A program made the position numbers and the translations under genes. Source: Streptomyces aureocirculatus (lineage in GTDB: Bacteria > Actinomycetota > Actinomycetes > Streptomycetales > Streptomycetaceae). From it: 64,000 nt of DNA. The notes beneath the pieces were generated by a model that saw nothing but the letters and a program-made list of their open reading frames with translations, was not told the origin of the DNA and did no database searches. Shown here piece by piece: positions 24,712-34,566 of the stretch. The stretch spans positions 267,798 through 331,797 of the forward strand of contig NZ_JOAP01000008.1 in assembly GCF_000720475.1 (NCBI RefSeq), given 5' to 3'. The stretch's first letter is position 1; every line of letters begins with the position of its first letter.

Positions 24712-25752
24712 TTGGAGCACGTGACGGCACCGTCCCCACCTCCCGAGGCCGGGCCCGGTGGCCTCGACGGCGGTGACGAGTACACGTACGTACGGCGGCC
24801 GCAGAGTCGTCGCGTCGCCGCCTGGGTCGCCGGGCTGCTGCTCGCCGGGGTGAGTGCCGTCCTCGGGTGCCGCGCCGCCGACACGGACGCCGTCACGCCC
24901 GTGCCGCAGGTCCTCGCCTTCCTGCCGTGGCTGCTCGTGCCCGCCGCGGCCGCGCTGCTGCTCGCCGCGCTCGGGCGGTGGCGGGTGGGCCTGGTGTGGG
25001 CGGTGACCGTACTCGGCGGGCTCGCGTGGTTCATCCAGCCGTACGGGACGGTGGCCGACCCCGAGGGGCCGCCGGTCGCCGAGGTGCGGGTCCTCGCGTC
25101 CAACGTCGAGTTCGGGCGCGGAGTGCGGGGGCTCGTGGAGACGGTGCGGGAGCGCAGGCCCGACCTCGTCTTCGCCTCCGAGTGCGACCGGGCGTGCGAC
25201 GCCGCGCTGCGCGCAGGGCTGCCCCGGTCCGCCTACCCCTACCGGGTCGCCGTCTCCGGGAACGGTGCCGACGGCTCCGTCATCCTCAGCAACCTGCCAC
25301 TGACACCGGCCGACGGCGTGCGCGGGACCCTCGGCATGCCCGGTGCCGTCGCCGACGTGAAGGGTGTGCCCGTACGCCTCCAGCTCGCGCACCCCATGCC
25401 GCCGACGCCCGGTGATGTCGGCCGCTGGCGTACCGAGCTGGGGCGGCTTCGTGACTTCGCCGCCTCGGGGGGCGGGCAGGCCACCATCATCGCCGGGGAT
25501 TTCAACGCCACCCAGGACCATGCGGCGTTCCGGCGCATTCTCCGTGCCGGGGTGCGTGACGGCGCGCGGGTCGCCGGCTCCGCCCGCACTCCCAGTTGGC
25601 CCACCGCCGTGCCACGGCCCCTTGGCACGCAGATCGACCACGTTCTGGCCACGGAGGATTTCGCTGCGCGCGACGCCCGTTTCCTGGAGATCGGTGACAC
25701 CGATCACCGGGCGCTCCTCATCGACCTGACGCTGCACCGTGCTCCGGAGTGA
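24712..25752 (+). CDS. Membrane-anchored endonuclease/exonuclease/phosphatase (EEP) family protein
   Basis: 346 residues. Three hydrophobic segments at the N-terminus (AAWVAGLLLAGVSAVLG, VLAFLPWLLVPAAAALLLAA, VGLVWAVTVLGGLAWFI) precede an EEP domain facing outside. Motifs are VLASNVEFG, VFASECD (metal Glu), IIAGDFNAT (Asp-x-Asn) and GTQIDHVLA with DTDHRALL (final Asp-His). EEP enzymes hydrolyse phosphodiesters in nucleic acids or lipids. TTG 24712 with AAGGG upstream is preferred; GTG 24721 is an alternative. Confidence 0.85.
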   Translation: MEHVTAPSPPPEAGPGGLDGGDEYTYVRRPQSRRVAAWVAGLLLAGVSAVLGCRAADTDAVTPVPQVLAFLPWLLVPAAAALLLAALGRWRVGLVWAVTVLGGLAWFIQPYGTVADPEGPPVAEVRVLASNVEFGRGVRGLVETVRERRPDLVFASECDRACDAALRAGLPRSAYPYRVAVSGNGADGSVILSNLPLTPADGVRGTLGMPGAVADVKGVPVRLQLAHPMPPTPGDVGRWRTELGRLRDFAASGGGQATIIAGDFNATQDHAAFRRILRAGVRDGARVAGSARTPSWPTAVPRPLGTQIDHVLATEDFAARDARFLEIGDTDHRALLIDLTLHRAPE

Positions 25753-26209
25753 CCGCGCCCCCCTGTCGGCGCTACGCGCCTCGTCCTCAATCGCCGGACG
25801 GGCTTTTTTTCCCCACCCGCCCGCCCTTTCCCGCGCTGACGCGCTTGTCCTCAAACGCCGGACAGGCTGAATACTCCGCCCCCGGCGGCACGGTTCCAGC
25901 CCCCGGGCAAAGCTCCTAGCCCGTCCGGCACAGCTTCGAGCCCGTCCGGCACAGCTTCAAAAGCCCGTCCGCCGAAGCTTCAAGCCCGTCCGGCGCTTGA
26001 GGACAAGCGCGCAGCGCGATTACAGCCCGCCCGGCAAAGTTCCAAGCCCTCCCGGCGAAGCTTCAAGCCCGTCCGGCGTTTGAGGACGAGGCGCGGAGCG
26101 CCGATGGGGCGGGGGTCCAGGGGGCGGCAGCCCCCTGGTTATCGGGAAAGGGGCGGGACCGGGGCGCCCCGCGAGGGACCAGCCACCCCCCACCAGCGAT
26201 AATGACCCC
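25753..26209. repeat. 457-bp intergenic region of direct and inverted repeats
   Basis: No gene is seen. Four related segments (GCGCCTCGTCCTCAA..GCCGGACGGGC) occur, two in one orientation at 25765-25803 and 25832-25867, and two inverted at 25984-26018 and 26067-26104. Between them are AGCCCGTCCGGCACAGCTTC units near 25918-25985. A T7 run follows the first copy (25804-25810), so 25765-25810 may terminate the upstream gene. Repeats of this type are common between Streptomyces genes. Confidence 0.8.
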
Positions 26210-28213
26210 ATGCGGAACAGCACACTCCGTCCCCTCACCCCGCCCGACTGGCTGGTCCGCTCGCTGAAGCCACAACCGGCCACCACCCCATGGGCAGCCG
26301 TGGCCCGCGCAGCGATCGCCACGAGCCTGCCCCTGGCAGTGGGCACCGCCGCAGGCCACCCGGAGTACGGCGCACTGGCCTCGATGGGCGCCCTGTCGGG
26401 CGTCATCGGGGACACGGCGGACGCGTACCGCATGCGCATCCTGAACATCGCCGTCCCCCAGCTCTTCGGCGCCCTCGGCGTAACCCTCGGCTCCCTCGTC
26501 TTCGGGCACGGCTGGACAGCGGTGGCCGCGGTCACGCTCGTCGCCCTGGTCTCCGGGATGATGTCGACGATCGGCGCCGTCGCCTCCGTATCGGGACTGC
26601 TGCTCCTGCTGAACAGCGTGATCGGCGCGGGCCTCCCCCTGCCGGGCCAGTGGTGGCTCGCCCCCGCCCTGATGACCGGCGGCGGCCTCCTGGTCCTCGC
26701 CCTGGCGCTGCTCGCCTGGCCCCTGCGGTCCGGCGTACCGGAGCGCGCCGCGGTAGCGGCCACGTACCGCAGCGCGGCCGCACTTCTGGAGGCGGCAGGC
26801 CCGGGCGACGGCACCGCCGCCCGGCACGAGGCCTACGACAGGGCCCGCGCCGACGTCACCGCCGCCCTCAACAAGGCCTACGACCTGGTCCTGGCCCGCC
26901 GCACCCGCGACCACGGCCGCAGCCCCGACCTGGTCCGCCTCATCGCCGAACTCAACGCCGTCACCCCCGTCGTCGAGGCCGCCCCCACCGCCCACCGGTA
27001 CGGCGAGAGACTGCCGCCCGAACTCCCCGCCGCCCTGCGCGCCCTCGCCGACGCCGTCGGCCGCGGCGAACGCCCGGGCGACCCGGCGTACACCGACATC
27101 GGCCTGCCGGAGGAACCGGCCCTGCCGTACGGGCCCGCCGCCCGCGCCGTGCACCACGCCCTGCGGCACGCCGCCGACACCCTCGCCGACCCCGACCCGC
27201 TCACGGTGGTGCACGCCGAGGACCGCCTCGGCCGCCCGGCCGCGCTGCGGGTCCGCGCCCGCCGCGCCACCCGCAACGTCATCCTCTCCGGGGCCTCCTG
27301 GCGCTACGGCCTGCGCCTGGCCCTGTGCATCGGCATCGCCCAGGCGCTGGTGTCGCTCGTCGACGTACCGCGCTCCTACTGGGTGGCCCTGACCATCACG
27401 TTCGTACTGAAACCCGACTTCGGCTCGGTGTTCTCACGGGCCGTGCTGCGGGCGCTCGGTACCGTCGCCGGGCTCGTGGTGGCCGCCGCCGTCCTCTCCG
27501 CCGTGGAACGCGGCTGGTGGGACGTGCCGGTGGTGCTTGCACTCGCCGCGCTCATCCCGGCCCTCACCCCCCGCGGCTACGGCTACCAGACGGCCGCCAT
27601 CACCCCGGTCATCCTGCTCCTGTCCGACGTACTGAACCACCAGGGCTTCGGGCTCGTCCTGCCGCGTCTCGTCGACAGCCTCATGGGCTGCGCCATCGCT
27701 CTCGTCGCCGGGTATCTGCTCTGGCCGGAGAGCTGGCACACCCGCATCGGCGACCGGCTCGCCGACGCCGTCTCCGACACCGCGCGCTACGTCGAGTGCG
27801 CCTTCGGGCCCGAGTCCGAGCAGGCCCCGGCCGCACGGGCCCGGATGCGGCGCCGCCTCTACCGCGACCTGTCCGACATCCGCACCGAGTTCCAGCGCGC
27901 CCTGACCGAACCGCCGCCCACCGGGGCGCGGGCCGCCGCGTGGTGGCCGCTGGTGGTGGCCGTCGAGCGGATCGTCGACGCGACGACCGCCGCCCGGGTG
28001 CGGGTCCGCCACGGGGCGCGGCAGCCGGGTTCCGTGGAGGTCTCCGAGGTCTCCCGGCAGTTGCGGGAGCTGGCCGGGGGCCTGCGCGAGGTGGAGGTCC
28101 TCGTGCCGGTCCCGGTGGAGTTCACCGGGACCGACGAAGGTGTGCTCGGGCCGCTCCGCCAGGAAGTGACAGCGGCCCGCGCGGTGGCTTCACCGGGCGG
28201 GCAACTGTCCTGA
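26210..28213 (+). CDS. FUSC-family (fusaric-acid-resistance-like) membrane protein
   Basis: 667 residues with two blocks of about five to six membrane helices (roughly residues 35-165 and 360-500) separated and followed by soluble helical domains. SYWVALTITFVLKPDFGSVFSRAVLR matches the FUSC signature (shown in part: RSYWVALTITFVLKPD). Members are thought to export aromatic acids or drugs. ATG 26210 has no obvious ribosome site; GATAATGACCCC upstream hints at a near-leaderless start. It converges on snapalysin with eight bases between stops. Confidence 0.88.
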   Translation: MRNSTLRPLTPPDWLVRSLKPQPATTPWAAVARAAIATSLPLAVGTAAGHPEYGALASMGALSGVIGDTADAYRMRILNIAVPQLFGALGVTLGSLVFGHGWTAVAAVTLVALVSGMMSTIGAVASVSGLLLLLNSVIGAGLPLPGQWWLAPALMTGGGLLVLALALLAWPLRSGVPERAAVAATYRSAAALLEAAGPGDGTAARHEAYDRARADVTAALNKAYDLVLARRTRDHGRSPDLVRLIAELNAVTPVVEAAPTAHRYGERLPPELPAALRALADAVGRGERPGDPAYTDIGLPEEPALPYGPAARAVHHALRHAADTLADPDPLTVVHAEDRLGRPAALRVRARRATRNVILSGASWRYGLRLALCIGIAQALVSLVDVPRSYWVALTITFVLKPDFGSVFSRAVLRALGTVAGLVVAAAVLSAVERGWWDVPVVLALAALIPALTPRGYGYQTAAITPVILLLSDVLNHQGFGLVLPRLVDSLMGCAIALVAGYLLWPESWHTRIGDRLADAVSDTARYVECAFGPESEQAPAARARMRRRLYRDLSDIRTEFQRALTEPPPTGARAAAWWPLVVAVERIVDATTAARVRVRHGARQPGSVEVSEVSRQLRELAGGLREVEVLVPVPVEFTGTDEGVLGPLRQEVTAARAVASPGGQLS

Positions 28214-28221
28214 CGTGATCG

Positions 28222-28905
28222 TCAGCCCTGCTTCTGGACCTGCTTCATCGCCGTGGCGAGGCCGTTGGCCCAGAGCTGGTTGACGCGGGCCCGCTCCTGC
28301 GCGTTGGGCTGGGCGTTCTGGCAGGAGGTGCCGGGGCCGCCACCGGACATCAGCTCGGAGCACGGGCCGCGGTAGTTGTCGGGGAGACCGAGCACGTGGC
28401 CCGTCTCGTGGGCGGTCACCCGGGTGGAGTTGTACTGCTGGTTCTGCCGGTAGTCGAGGAAGATGTAGCCGCGCCCGTGGCCGTCGGTGCTCGCGTACGA
28501 GCCGCGCGGGTCATTGCCCTCGCGGTACGAGAAGCTGGCGCCGGACGTGCCCTGGCGGAGCTGGACGTTGGTGACGGCCGCGTTCCATATGGAGGTGGAC
28601 GTGGCGATCTGCTGCCGGAACGTGGGCGCCTGCGCGGCGTTGTACGTCACGGTGACGGCCTTGGCGCCCGGGTTGGCGGCCCGCTTCTCGGCGACGGCCT
28701 TCACGACGGCCTGGAAGAACGCCTTGTTGGCGGCGGCCTCTTCGCCCGAGCCCGCGTACTTGGCGACGGACGCCGGCGTGGACACCGAGGACGTGGTGCC
28801 GGTCGCGGCCCGGGGGGAGTCGGTGGCCGACGCGACGGACGAGGTCCCGAGAGCGGCGACGGCGAGGCCGAGGGCAGCGGCGACAGACAGGTATCGCTTG
28901 TGCAT
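28222..28905 (-). CDS. snpA: Snapalysin-family secreted zinc metalloprotease
   Basis: 227 residues. A signal peptide ([20 protein letters not shown]) precedes a propeptide and a small metalloprotease domain. The zinc site is [11 protein letters not shown], the HExxHxxGxxD motif of peptidase family M7, followed by the two-cysteine loop [10 protein letters not shown]. Family M7 enzymes are secreted neutral proteases of Streptomyces (snapalysin/Mpr). Its divergent neighbour is a LysR-type activator, the classical snpA-snpR arrangement. Confidence 0.95.
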   Translation of the reverse strand: MHKRYLSVAAALGLAVAALGTSSVASATDSPRAATGTTSSVSTPASVAKYAGSGEEAAANKAFFQAVVKAVAEKRAANPGAKAVTVTYNAAQAPTFRQQIATSTSIWNAAVTNVQLRQGTSGASFSYREGNDPRGSYASTDGHGRGYIFLDYRQNQQYNSTRVTAHETGHVLGLPDNYRGPCSELMSGGGPGTSCQNAQPNAQERARVNQLWANGLATAMKQVQKQG

Positions 28906-28995
28906 GTGGGGGGCTCCCTGCTCGTTCGATGAAAGGTGAACGTTTCGGTATCCGTGAGTGTCGGGGAGCCGCGCCGCCCCGGGATGATGGCAGAT

Positions 28996-29018
28996 GGCGA
29001 TAGCACCGCCCTATCGCC
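28996..29018. promoter_or_regulatory. LysR-type operator between snpA and its regulator
   Basis: Perfect inverted repeat GGCGATAG-N7-CTATCGCC containing the T-N11-A core of LysR sites. It lies in the 208-bp divergent gap, about 90 bp from each start. Confidence 0.75.
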
Positions 29019-29113
29019 GCACATCAGGACACCGGGCATACGTGCCAACTCATGGGGGTCCGTCGGGGTTTGGGAGGCTGGTGGGAGGCCGTCAGCCGCT
29101 CTAGTCTCACGCC

Positions 29114-30184
29114 ATGGAGCTAGAGGTCAGGCACCTCCGCGCACTCTGTGCCATCGCCGATACGGGCAGCCTGCACAAGGCCGCCCGGCAACTCGGCATG
29201 AGCCAGCCCTCGCTGACCACCCAGTTGCGCCGCATCGAGCACGCCGTCGGCGGTCAGCTCTTCGCCCGCGAGCGCACCGGCTGCCGGCCGACACCACTCG
29301 GCCGCACCGTCCTCAGCCGTGCCCGCCCCCTCGTCGTGGAGATGCGCGCCCTGCTCACCGAGGCGCGCGCGGTGGCCGCCCGCTCCGCCGACGGCACCCC
29401 GCAGTTGCGCATCGGCTCCACCGCGAGCCGCGCCATACCGGGGTGGCTGCGCCGCCTTCGGCACCGCATGCCGGAGGCCGACACCTCGCTCCAGATGGAC
29501 GTCTCCGCGAACGCGCTGCTGCAAATGGTGGCCGCGGGGCAGCTTGACATCGCCTTCGTGCACGAAGTGGAGGGCAGCCCGCTGCGCCTCCCCGACGGGC
29601 TGCGCCGGAGGGTGCTCGTCGAGCGCGAGCCGCAGTTCGTCTCGCTCGCCGCCGACCATCCCGCGGCCCGCAAGCCCGTCGTCCACCTCACGGACCTCGC
29701 GGCCGACCGCTGGATGGTGGACCCGACGGTCGACGGCGAATGGGACGGACTGCAAAGGGTGTTGCGCGAAGCGGGGCTCAGCCCGCGCGTCCTGCACGGC
29801 GACTACCTCACCGCGGCCACCCTCGTCGCCACCGGTGAGGTCGTCACGGTCTGCCAGCCGACCTCGGTGGCGAGACCCGACCTGGCGGTCAGACCCCTGT
29901 ACGGCGATCCGCTCGGGGTACGGCTGCTCGTCGCGGCCCGCACCACCGCGGAGCTAGACGCGGTCTACGGCGAGCTGGAGGCCGCGTACTGGGAGGCCGC
30001 CGCGGAAGCCCCCGCCTACCAGGACTGGCTGCTCGGCACGAGAGCCACCACACCGCCCCCGGCCGTCGAACAGGTCCCGGCACCCCCCACGACGGCCCGG
30101 CTCCCACGCCTCACCCCGGGGCGCATCCCACCGCCGGGCCTCGGACCCGCCCCGGTCCAGAACCTCCGCCCCACCCCGCTGTGA
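29114..30184 (+). CDS. snpR: LysR-family activator of snapalysin
   Basis: 356 residues. The helix-turn-helix is LRALCAIADTGSLHKAARQL then GMSQPSLTTQLRRIE. A LysR substrate-binding domain follows, and the last ~60 residues are a Pro/Thr-rich tail not usual for the family (PPPAVEQVPAPPTTARLPRL). It is divergent from the M7 protease, as in known snpR/mprR regulators that activate the protease gene. Assignment to that role rests on position and family. Confidence 0.88.
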   Translation: MELEVRHLRALCAIADTGSLHKAARQLGMSQPSLTTQLRRIEHAVGGQLFARERTGCRPTPLGRTVLSRARPLVVEMRALLTEARAVAARSADGTPQLRIGSTASRAIPGWLRRLRHRMPEADTSLQMDVSANALLQMVAAGQLDIAFVHEVEGSPLRLPDGLRRRVLVEREPQFVSLAADHPAARKPVVHLTDLAADRWMVDPTVDGEWDGLQRVLREAGLSPRVLHGDYLTAATLVATGEVVTVCQPTSVARPDLAVRPLYGDPLGVRLLVAARTTAELDAVYGELEAAYWEAAAEAPAYQDWLLGTRATTPPPAVEQVPAPPTTARLPRLTPGRIPPPGLGPAPVQNLRPTPL

Positions 30185-30192
30185 CCTCTCCG

Positions 30193-30226
30193 GCACCCTG
30201 ACGACAGGGTGCCGTCGTCAGGGTGC
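30193..30226. terminator. Bidirectional terminator hairpin
   Basis: Perfect 13-bp stem (30193-30205 with 30214-30226) and 8-base loop between the LysR stop and the convergent PhoX stop at 30227. Confidence 0.85.
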
Positions 30227-32359
30227 TCAGACGCCGATGTCGGAGCCGTCCTTGCGCCACACCGACACGACCGCGGGACGCACGATCCTGCCCGGCCCGT
30301 CGGGCCAGGCGCTCGCGGGCTTCTCGACGGACGCGCCGTCGATCTCACCCGGGTGCTGCACGGCGACGAGCACGCGCCTGTCCTGCACCAGCGGACCGCA
30401 GGTCTCCGCGCCCTTGGGCATCGTCAGGAACTGCTTGAGCTCACCGCGCCGCTCGCCCTTGGTGGCGACGCCGAACAGGCCGTCGTGGGAGCCGAGCTGC
30501 GCGCCGTCCGTGGAGATCCACAGGTTTCCGTGCGGGTCGAAGGTGACGTTGTCCGGGCAGGAGATGGGACTGACCTTGTCCTTCGGGAAGCCCGCGAAGT
30601 ACGTGGCCGGGTCGTTCGGGTCGCCCGCGACCAGGAAGAGGTTCCAGGCGAAGCGGGTGGACTCCGGGCGGTTGCGGGACTCCGTCAGCTCCAGGACCTG
30701 GCCGTGCTTGTTGAGGTTGCGCGGGTTGGCCTCGTCGGCGCCTGCCTTGCCGGGCTTGCCGCGGTCGGTGTTGTTCGTCAGGGCGACGTACACCTTGCCG
30801 GTCTGCGGGGACGGCTCGATGTCCTCGGGGCGGTCCATCTTCGTGGCGCCGACCTTGTCGCCCGCGAGGCGCGTGAAGACGTACACCTCGTCGGCGGTCA
30901 TGCCCTCGACGTGGGAGACGGCCTTGCCGCCCGCGTACGAGGTGGCCAGCGGAATCCACGTACCGCTGCCGTCGAACTCGCCGTCACCGGGGAGCTTGCC
31001 CGTGCCGTCGATCTCCTTCTCCGGGGAGTCACCCGTGAACTTCGCGACGTACAGGGTGCCCTCGTCGAGGAGCGTGAGGTTGTGCTCACGGGCCCAGCGC
31101 GAGTTCCCCTTCGCCATCCGCTTGCTGCCGACGAACTTGTACACGTAGTCGAAGCGCTCGTCGTCGCCCATGTAGACGACCGGACGGCCGTCGGCGGTCA
31201 GACGCGGCTGGGCGCCCTCGTGCTTGAAGCGGCCGAGCGCCGTGCGCTTGCGCGGCACCGAGTCCGGGTCGTACGGGTCGAGTTCCACGACCCAGCCGAA
31301 GCGGTTGGCCTCGTTCGGCTCCTTGGCGAGGTCGAAGCGGTCGTCGAAACGCTCCCACTTGCGCTCGGACTCGGCCCCGGCGACGCCGTACCGCTTCAGC
31401 CGCGCGGCCTGCGTCGGGTCGGTCACCTTCGCCGCGTTGGCGAAGTACTGGTTGAAGTTCTCCTCGCCGTGCAGCGTCGTGCCCCACGGCGTCGTGCCGC
31501 CCGCGCAGTTGTTGAGGGTGCCGAGGACGGTGACGCCGCGCGGGTCGGCCTTGGTGCGGACGAACTCGCTGCGGGCGGCGGGGCCCGTCAGGTGGAACTT
31601 GCTGGTGACGGTCAGGCGCCGGTTGAGGTGGTGGCGCGGCACGGCACGCAGCGCACCGCTCCTGCGCTCGCCCTCCACCACGACCACCGAGAGGCCGTGC
31701 GCGGCCCAGGCGATCTCGACCTGCTCACGGGTGGGGTTCTTCGCGTCGTACCCCTTGAACATCAGGATCTCGTCCGTGTACTCGTGGTTGGCCACGAGGA
31801 CCTGACGGCCGTGGTCCTGGCCGTGCTTCTCGCCGGGCAGCGGGAGCAGGCTGAGGAAGTCGTTGTTGTAACCGAACTGGCCCGCCTGCGCCTTGGCGGT
31901 CTGCTTGTCCGGGTCGAAGGCGGGCGCGCCGCGCAGGATGGGCTCGCCCCAGCGGATCACCACGTTCTGGCCGTAGCCGGTGGGGACGGTGACCGTGTCG
32001 GCGGTGTTGGGGGCGACGGGCGTGAAGCGAAGGCCGCGGGCCGCCCTTTTCCCTCTGCGTTTCGCCGCGGCGGCCGCCGCCTGTGCCTCGGCGGACCCGG
32101 ACGCCGCCTGCGCATCGGCCGTGCCCGGGCCGAGGGCGAGGCCGCCGGACGCGGCCGTCGCGACGGTCACGACCGCCGCGGCGCGCATCATCGAGCGGCG
32201 GCTGAGCGCGCCCGCTATGACGTCACCCATGTACGCGTTGTCGCTGGTGTTGGGCACCGGGTGGAAGCAGGCGTCGCCGCAGCGGAACCGGCACGTCATG
32301 GCCGAGCGGCCGCCGGAACCGCCCGGGTGTGAGGTGATCAGAGGCAGCAGCTTGGGCAC
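30227..32359 (-). CDS. PhoX-family alkaline phosphatase, Tat-exported
   Basis: 710 residues. The twin-arginine motif SRRSMMRA about 50 residues in, followed by a hydrophobic stretch, marks Tat export of the folded enzyme. PhoX enzymes use an Fe-Ca cofactor to release phosphate from monoesters. The NCAGGTTPWGTTLHGEEN segment carries the conserved cysteine and glutamate ligands. Other PhoX segments are MGDDERFDYVYKFVG and RPEDIEPSPQTGKVYVALTN (metal-site Glu/Asp). GTG 32359 has GGAGG five bases upstream; an ATG at 32371 lacks this. No pho box was recognised. Confidence 0.9.
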   Translation of the reverse strand: MPKLLPLITSHPGGSGGRSAMTCRFRCGDACFHPVPNTSDNAYMGDVIAGALSRRSMMRAAAVVTVATAASGGLALGPGTADAQAASGSAEAQAAAAAAKRRGKRAARGLRFTPVAPNTADTVTVPTGYGQNVVIRWGEPILRGAPAFDPDKQTAKAQAGQFGYNNDFLSLLPLPGEKHGQDHGRQVLVANHEYTDEILMFKGYDAKNPTREQVEIAWAAHGLSVVVVEGERRSGALRAVPRHHLNRRLTVTSKFHLTGPAARSEFVRTKADPRGVTVLGTLNNCAGGTTPWGTTLHGEENFNQYFANAAKVTDPTQAARLKRYGVAGAESERKWERFDDRFDLAKEPNEANRFGWVVELDPYDPDSVPRKRTALGRFKHEGAQPRLTADGRPVVYMGDDERFDYVYKFVGSKRMAKGNSRWAREHNLTLLDEGTLYVAKFTGDSPEKEIDGTGKLPGDGEFDGSGTWIPLATSYAGGKAVSHVEGMTADEVYVFTRLAGDKVGATKMDRPEDIEPSPQTGKVYVALTNNTDRGKPGKAGADEANPRNLNKHGQVLELTESRNRPESTRFAWNLFLVAGDPNDPATYFAGFPKDKVSPISCPDNVTFDPHGNLWISTDGAQLGSHDGLFGVATKGERRGELKQFLTMPKGAETCGPLVQDRRVLVAVQHPGEIDGASVEKPASAWPDGPGRIVRPAVVSVWRKDGSDIGV

Positions 32360-32598
32360 GGGGTCCTCCATGAAGTGGCCGGTTGGCGGCGCTTTGGCTT
32401 TTTTTTGCCGGTGATTCCGGCTGGAGGCTAGGCGGGGTGGCCTGCACGGCGGGGGACTGCGGGTGAACGGAGGGTGAATCCGTGCCTGTCGTGGGCCGCC
32501 GGTGCGGGCGCGGCGGGGGCCGCTAACCTTACGTGTCCCTCTTGGCCAGAGGGGGCTCCGGGATTTCGGGGACACAAGTCACGTGAAGGGTTGCGCAC

Positions 32599-34533
32599 AT
32601 GGGCATTTGGGATCGCCTGCGGGCTGTCTTCCGACGGTCCCGTAACGAGGGCGCTTCGACGGGGGTCCCGTCGACGTCCCCTGAGCTTGCTGCCTCCCCG
32701 GCGGGGTCGCCCGACGGCACGCCCGCCTCACCGGCGCGGGACACCGCCGACGGCACGTCCGGCTCCTCGGCGCGCGATGCCGACGGTACGTCCGCCTCTC
32801 CGACGCGGGATGCCGCCGACGGTACGTCCGGCTCCTCGGCGCGGGATGCCGACGGTACGTCCGCCTCACCGGCGCGGGATGCCGCCGACGGTACGTCCGG
32901 CTCCTCGGCGCGGGATGCCGACGGCATGTCCGCCTCACCGGCGCGGGATGCCGACGGTACGTCCGCCTCCGGCGGTGGGGGTGAGGGCGGGGTCACCGCC
33001 GCGCCCGCTGTGACCTCCGTCGGGTCCGCGGCCGCGGAGGCGCTCGTTGCTCAGGCCTTCGACCATGTGACCGTACGCGTACCCGCTGCCCGCCGCTCCG
33101 CGGCGGATGCCTCCCACCCGCCCACCCGTGACCCCGAACAGCCGGATGCGGCTACGGCGCCGGGGTCCGACGCCGCCACACCCCTCACCGCCGCACCCCT
33201 CACCGCCACACCGCAGGCGTCCCCCGCCGGGGTCACGGAGCCCGCGGAGGCGGAGACGAGCGCCTCCCCTGTGGGCACCTGGTCCGCCCAGGGGGCGGAA
33301 CGGGTGGGCACAGCCACGGCCGACGGGACCGTCAACGACGAGGGCACCCCCTCCGACCCCCTGGCGAAGCCGGAAACCGGGGCCCCGGCCCACGGGACCC
33401 TCGACGACAAGGACGCCCCCTCCAACCCCCCGGCGAAGCCGGAAACCAGGACCCCGGCCCACGGGACCTCCGACGACAAGGACGCCCCCTCCAACCCCCC
33501 GGCAAAGCCGGAAACCGTCGGCGTCCAGGCGCAGGACGCGGCCCCGGCGCAGCCGAGCCCCACCCCTGCCGAGCCCAAGGCCGCCCCGGCAAAGCCGGAA
33601 ACCAGGACCCCGGCCCACGGGACCGACAACGGCAAGGGCACCCCCTCCAACCCCCCGGCAAAGCCGGAAACCGGCGGCGTCCAGGCGCAGGACGCGGCCC
33701 CGGCGCAGCCGAGCCCCACCCCCGCCGAGCCCAAGGCCGCCCCGGCGCAGCCGGAAGCCACCACGCAGCCGCAAAGCCCGGCGCAGCCGGAAGCCGGTGC
33801 CCGGCCCGCCGGCAAGCCCGCCCTGAGCCTCGCCAGGGTCAAGGCCGTCGCCCCCACCCTCACCACCGCCTACAAGGCAGCAGGCGCAGCCCTCCGCAAG
33901 GGGGGCCAGGCCGGCGCCCGGGCGCAGGTGTACCTCGTTCTCGACCGGTCGGGGTCGATGCGCCCGTACTACAAGGACGGCTCCGTCCAGAATCTGGCCG
34001 ACCAGACGCTGGCGCTCGCGGCCCACACGGACGCCGGTGAGAGCGGCGGCGGCCCCACCCTCCACGTGGTGTTCTTCTCGACGGACATCGACGGCACCGC
34101 CGACCTCACACTCGACGCCCACGAGAACCGCGTGGACGAACTGCACGCGGCCTGCGGCCGCATGGGCCGCACCAGTTACCACCGCGCGATCGAGGAGGTC
34201 GTGGCCCACTACGAGAAGTCGGAGTCGGCCCGCACCGGCGCACCGGCCCTCGTGGTCTTCCAGACCGACGGCGCCCCGGACACCAAGGGCCCCGCCACCC
34301 AGGCCCTGGCCGACGCCGCCCGCCACCCCCTGTTCTTCTCCTTCATCGCCTTCGGGGAGAAGGACAACAAGGCCTTCGACTACCTGCGCAGGCTCAAGGC
34401 GGACAACGCCGCCTACTTCCTCGCGGGCACCGACCCCCGGGAACTCACCGACAAGGAGCTCTACGAGGGCATCCTCGCCTCCTGGCGCCCGGAGGCACCG
34501 GAGGCACCGGCTCCGCACCAGGGCGAGGTGTGA
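32599..34533 (+). CDS. VWA-domain protein (TerF/TerY-like) with long repetitive N-terminus
   Basis: 644 residues. The first ~20 residues are basic ([16 protein letters not shown]). Residues 51-119 are three 23-residue repeats of the type [17 protein letters not shown] (69 bp at 32749-32955). Residues ~250-430 hold a second array of [18 protein letters not shown] and [19 protein letters not shown] units. The C-terminal ~200 residues are a von Willebrand A domain with MIDAS motif DRSGSM near residue 449, [13 protein letters not shown], and QTDGAPD. It resembles VWA proteins of tellurium-resistance systems, though no other ter gene is near. A dispersed 45-bp repeat is embedded in frame at 33269-33313. 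metG starts 33 bp downstream. Confidence 0.82.
   Translation: MGIWDRLRAVFRRSRNEGASTGVPSTSPELAASPAGSPDGTPASPARDTADGTSGSSARDADGTSASPTRDAADGTSGSSARDADGTSASPARDAADGTSGSSARDADGMSASPARDADGTSASGGGGEGGVTAAPAVTSVGSAAAEALVAQAFDHVTVRVPAARRSAADASHPPTRDPEQPDAATAPGSDAATPLTAAPLTATPQASPAGVTEPAEAETSASPVGTWSAQGAERVGTATADGTVNDEGTPSDPLAKPETGAPAHGTLDDKDAPSNPPAKPETRTPAHGTSDDKDAPSNPPAKPETVGVQAQDAAPAQPSPTPAEPKAAPAKPETRTPAHGTDNGKGTPSNPPAKPETGGVQAQDAAPAQPSPTPAEPKAAPAQPEATTQPQSPAQPEAGARPAGKPALSLARVKAVAPTLTTAYKAAGAALRKGGQAGARAQVYLVLDRSGSMRPYYKDGSVQNLADQTLALAAHTDAGESGGGPTLHVVFFSTDIDGTADLTLDAHENRVDELHAACGRMGRTSYHRAIEEVVAHYEKSESARTGAPALVVFQTDGAPDTKGPATQALADAARHPLFFSFIAFGEKDNKAFDYLRRLKADNAAYFLAGTDPRELTDKELYEGILASWRPEAPEAPAPHQGEV
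33269..33313. repeat. Second copy of the 45-bp dispersed element, inside a gene
   Basis: Differs at three positions from 4599-4643. It is read in frame within the VWA gene and encodes [16 protein letters not shown]. The 16-base core GGGGCGGAACGGGTGG also occurs near 52827. Confidence 0.88.
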
Positions 34534-34566
34534 GTCGATCTTCCTGGGGCCGTTAGGATTTCGGCC

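Noticed and set aside
21250..25854. Very long minus-strand open frame (about 1,530 codons) with collagen-like GxT repeats
   Set aside because: It runs antisense through the DrrA, DrrB, repeat and EEP genes, all of which have clear motifs and ribosome sites. It stays open because of GC bias and the 9-bp repeat period.
32599..34533. Complete tellurium-resistance locus
   Set aside because: Only a VWA domain with similarity to TerF/TerY-type proteins is present; no TerB, TerC, TerD or TerZ gene lies nearby.
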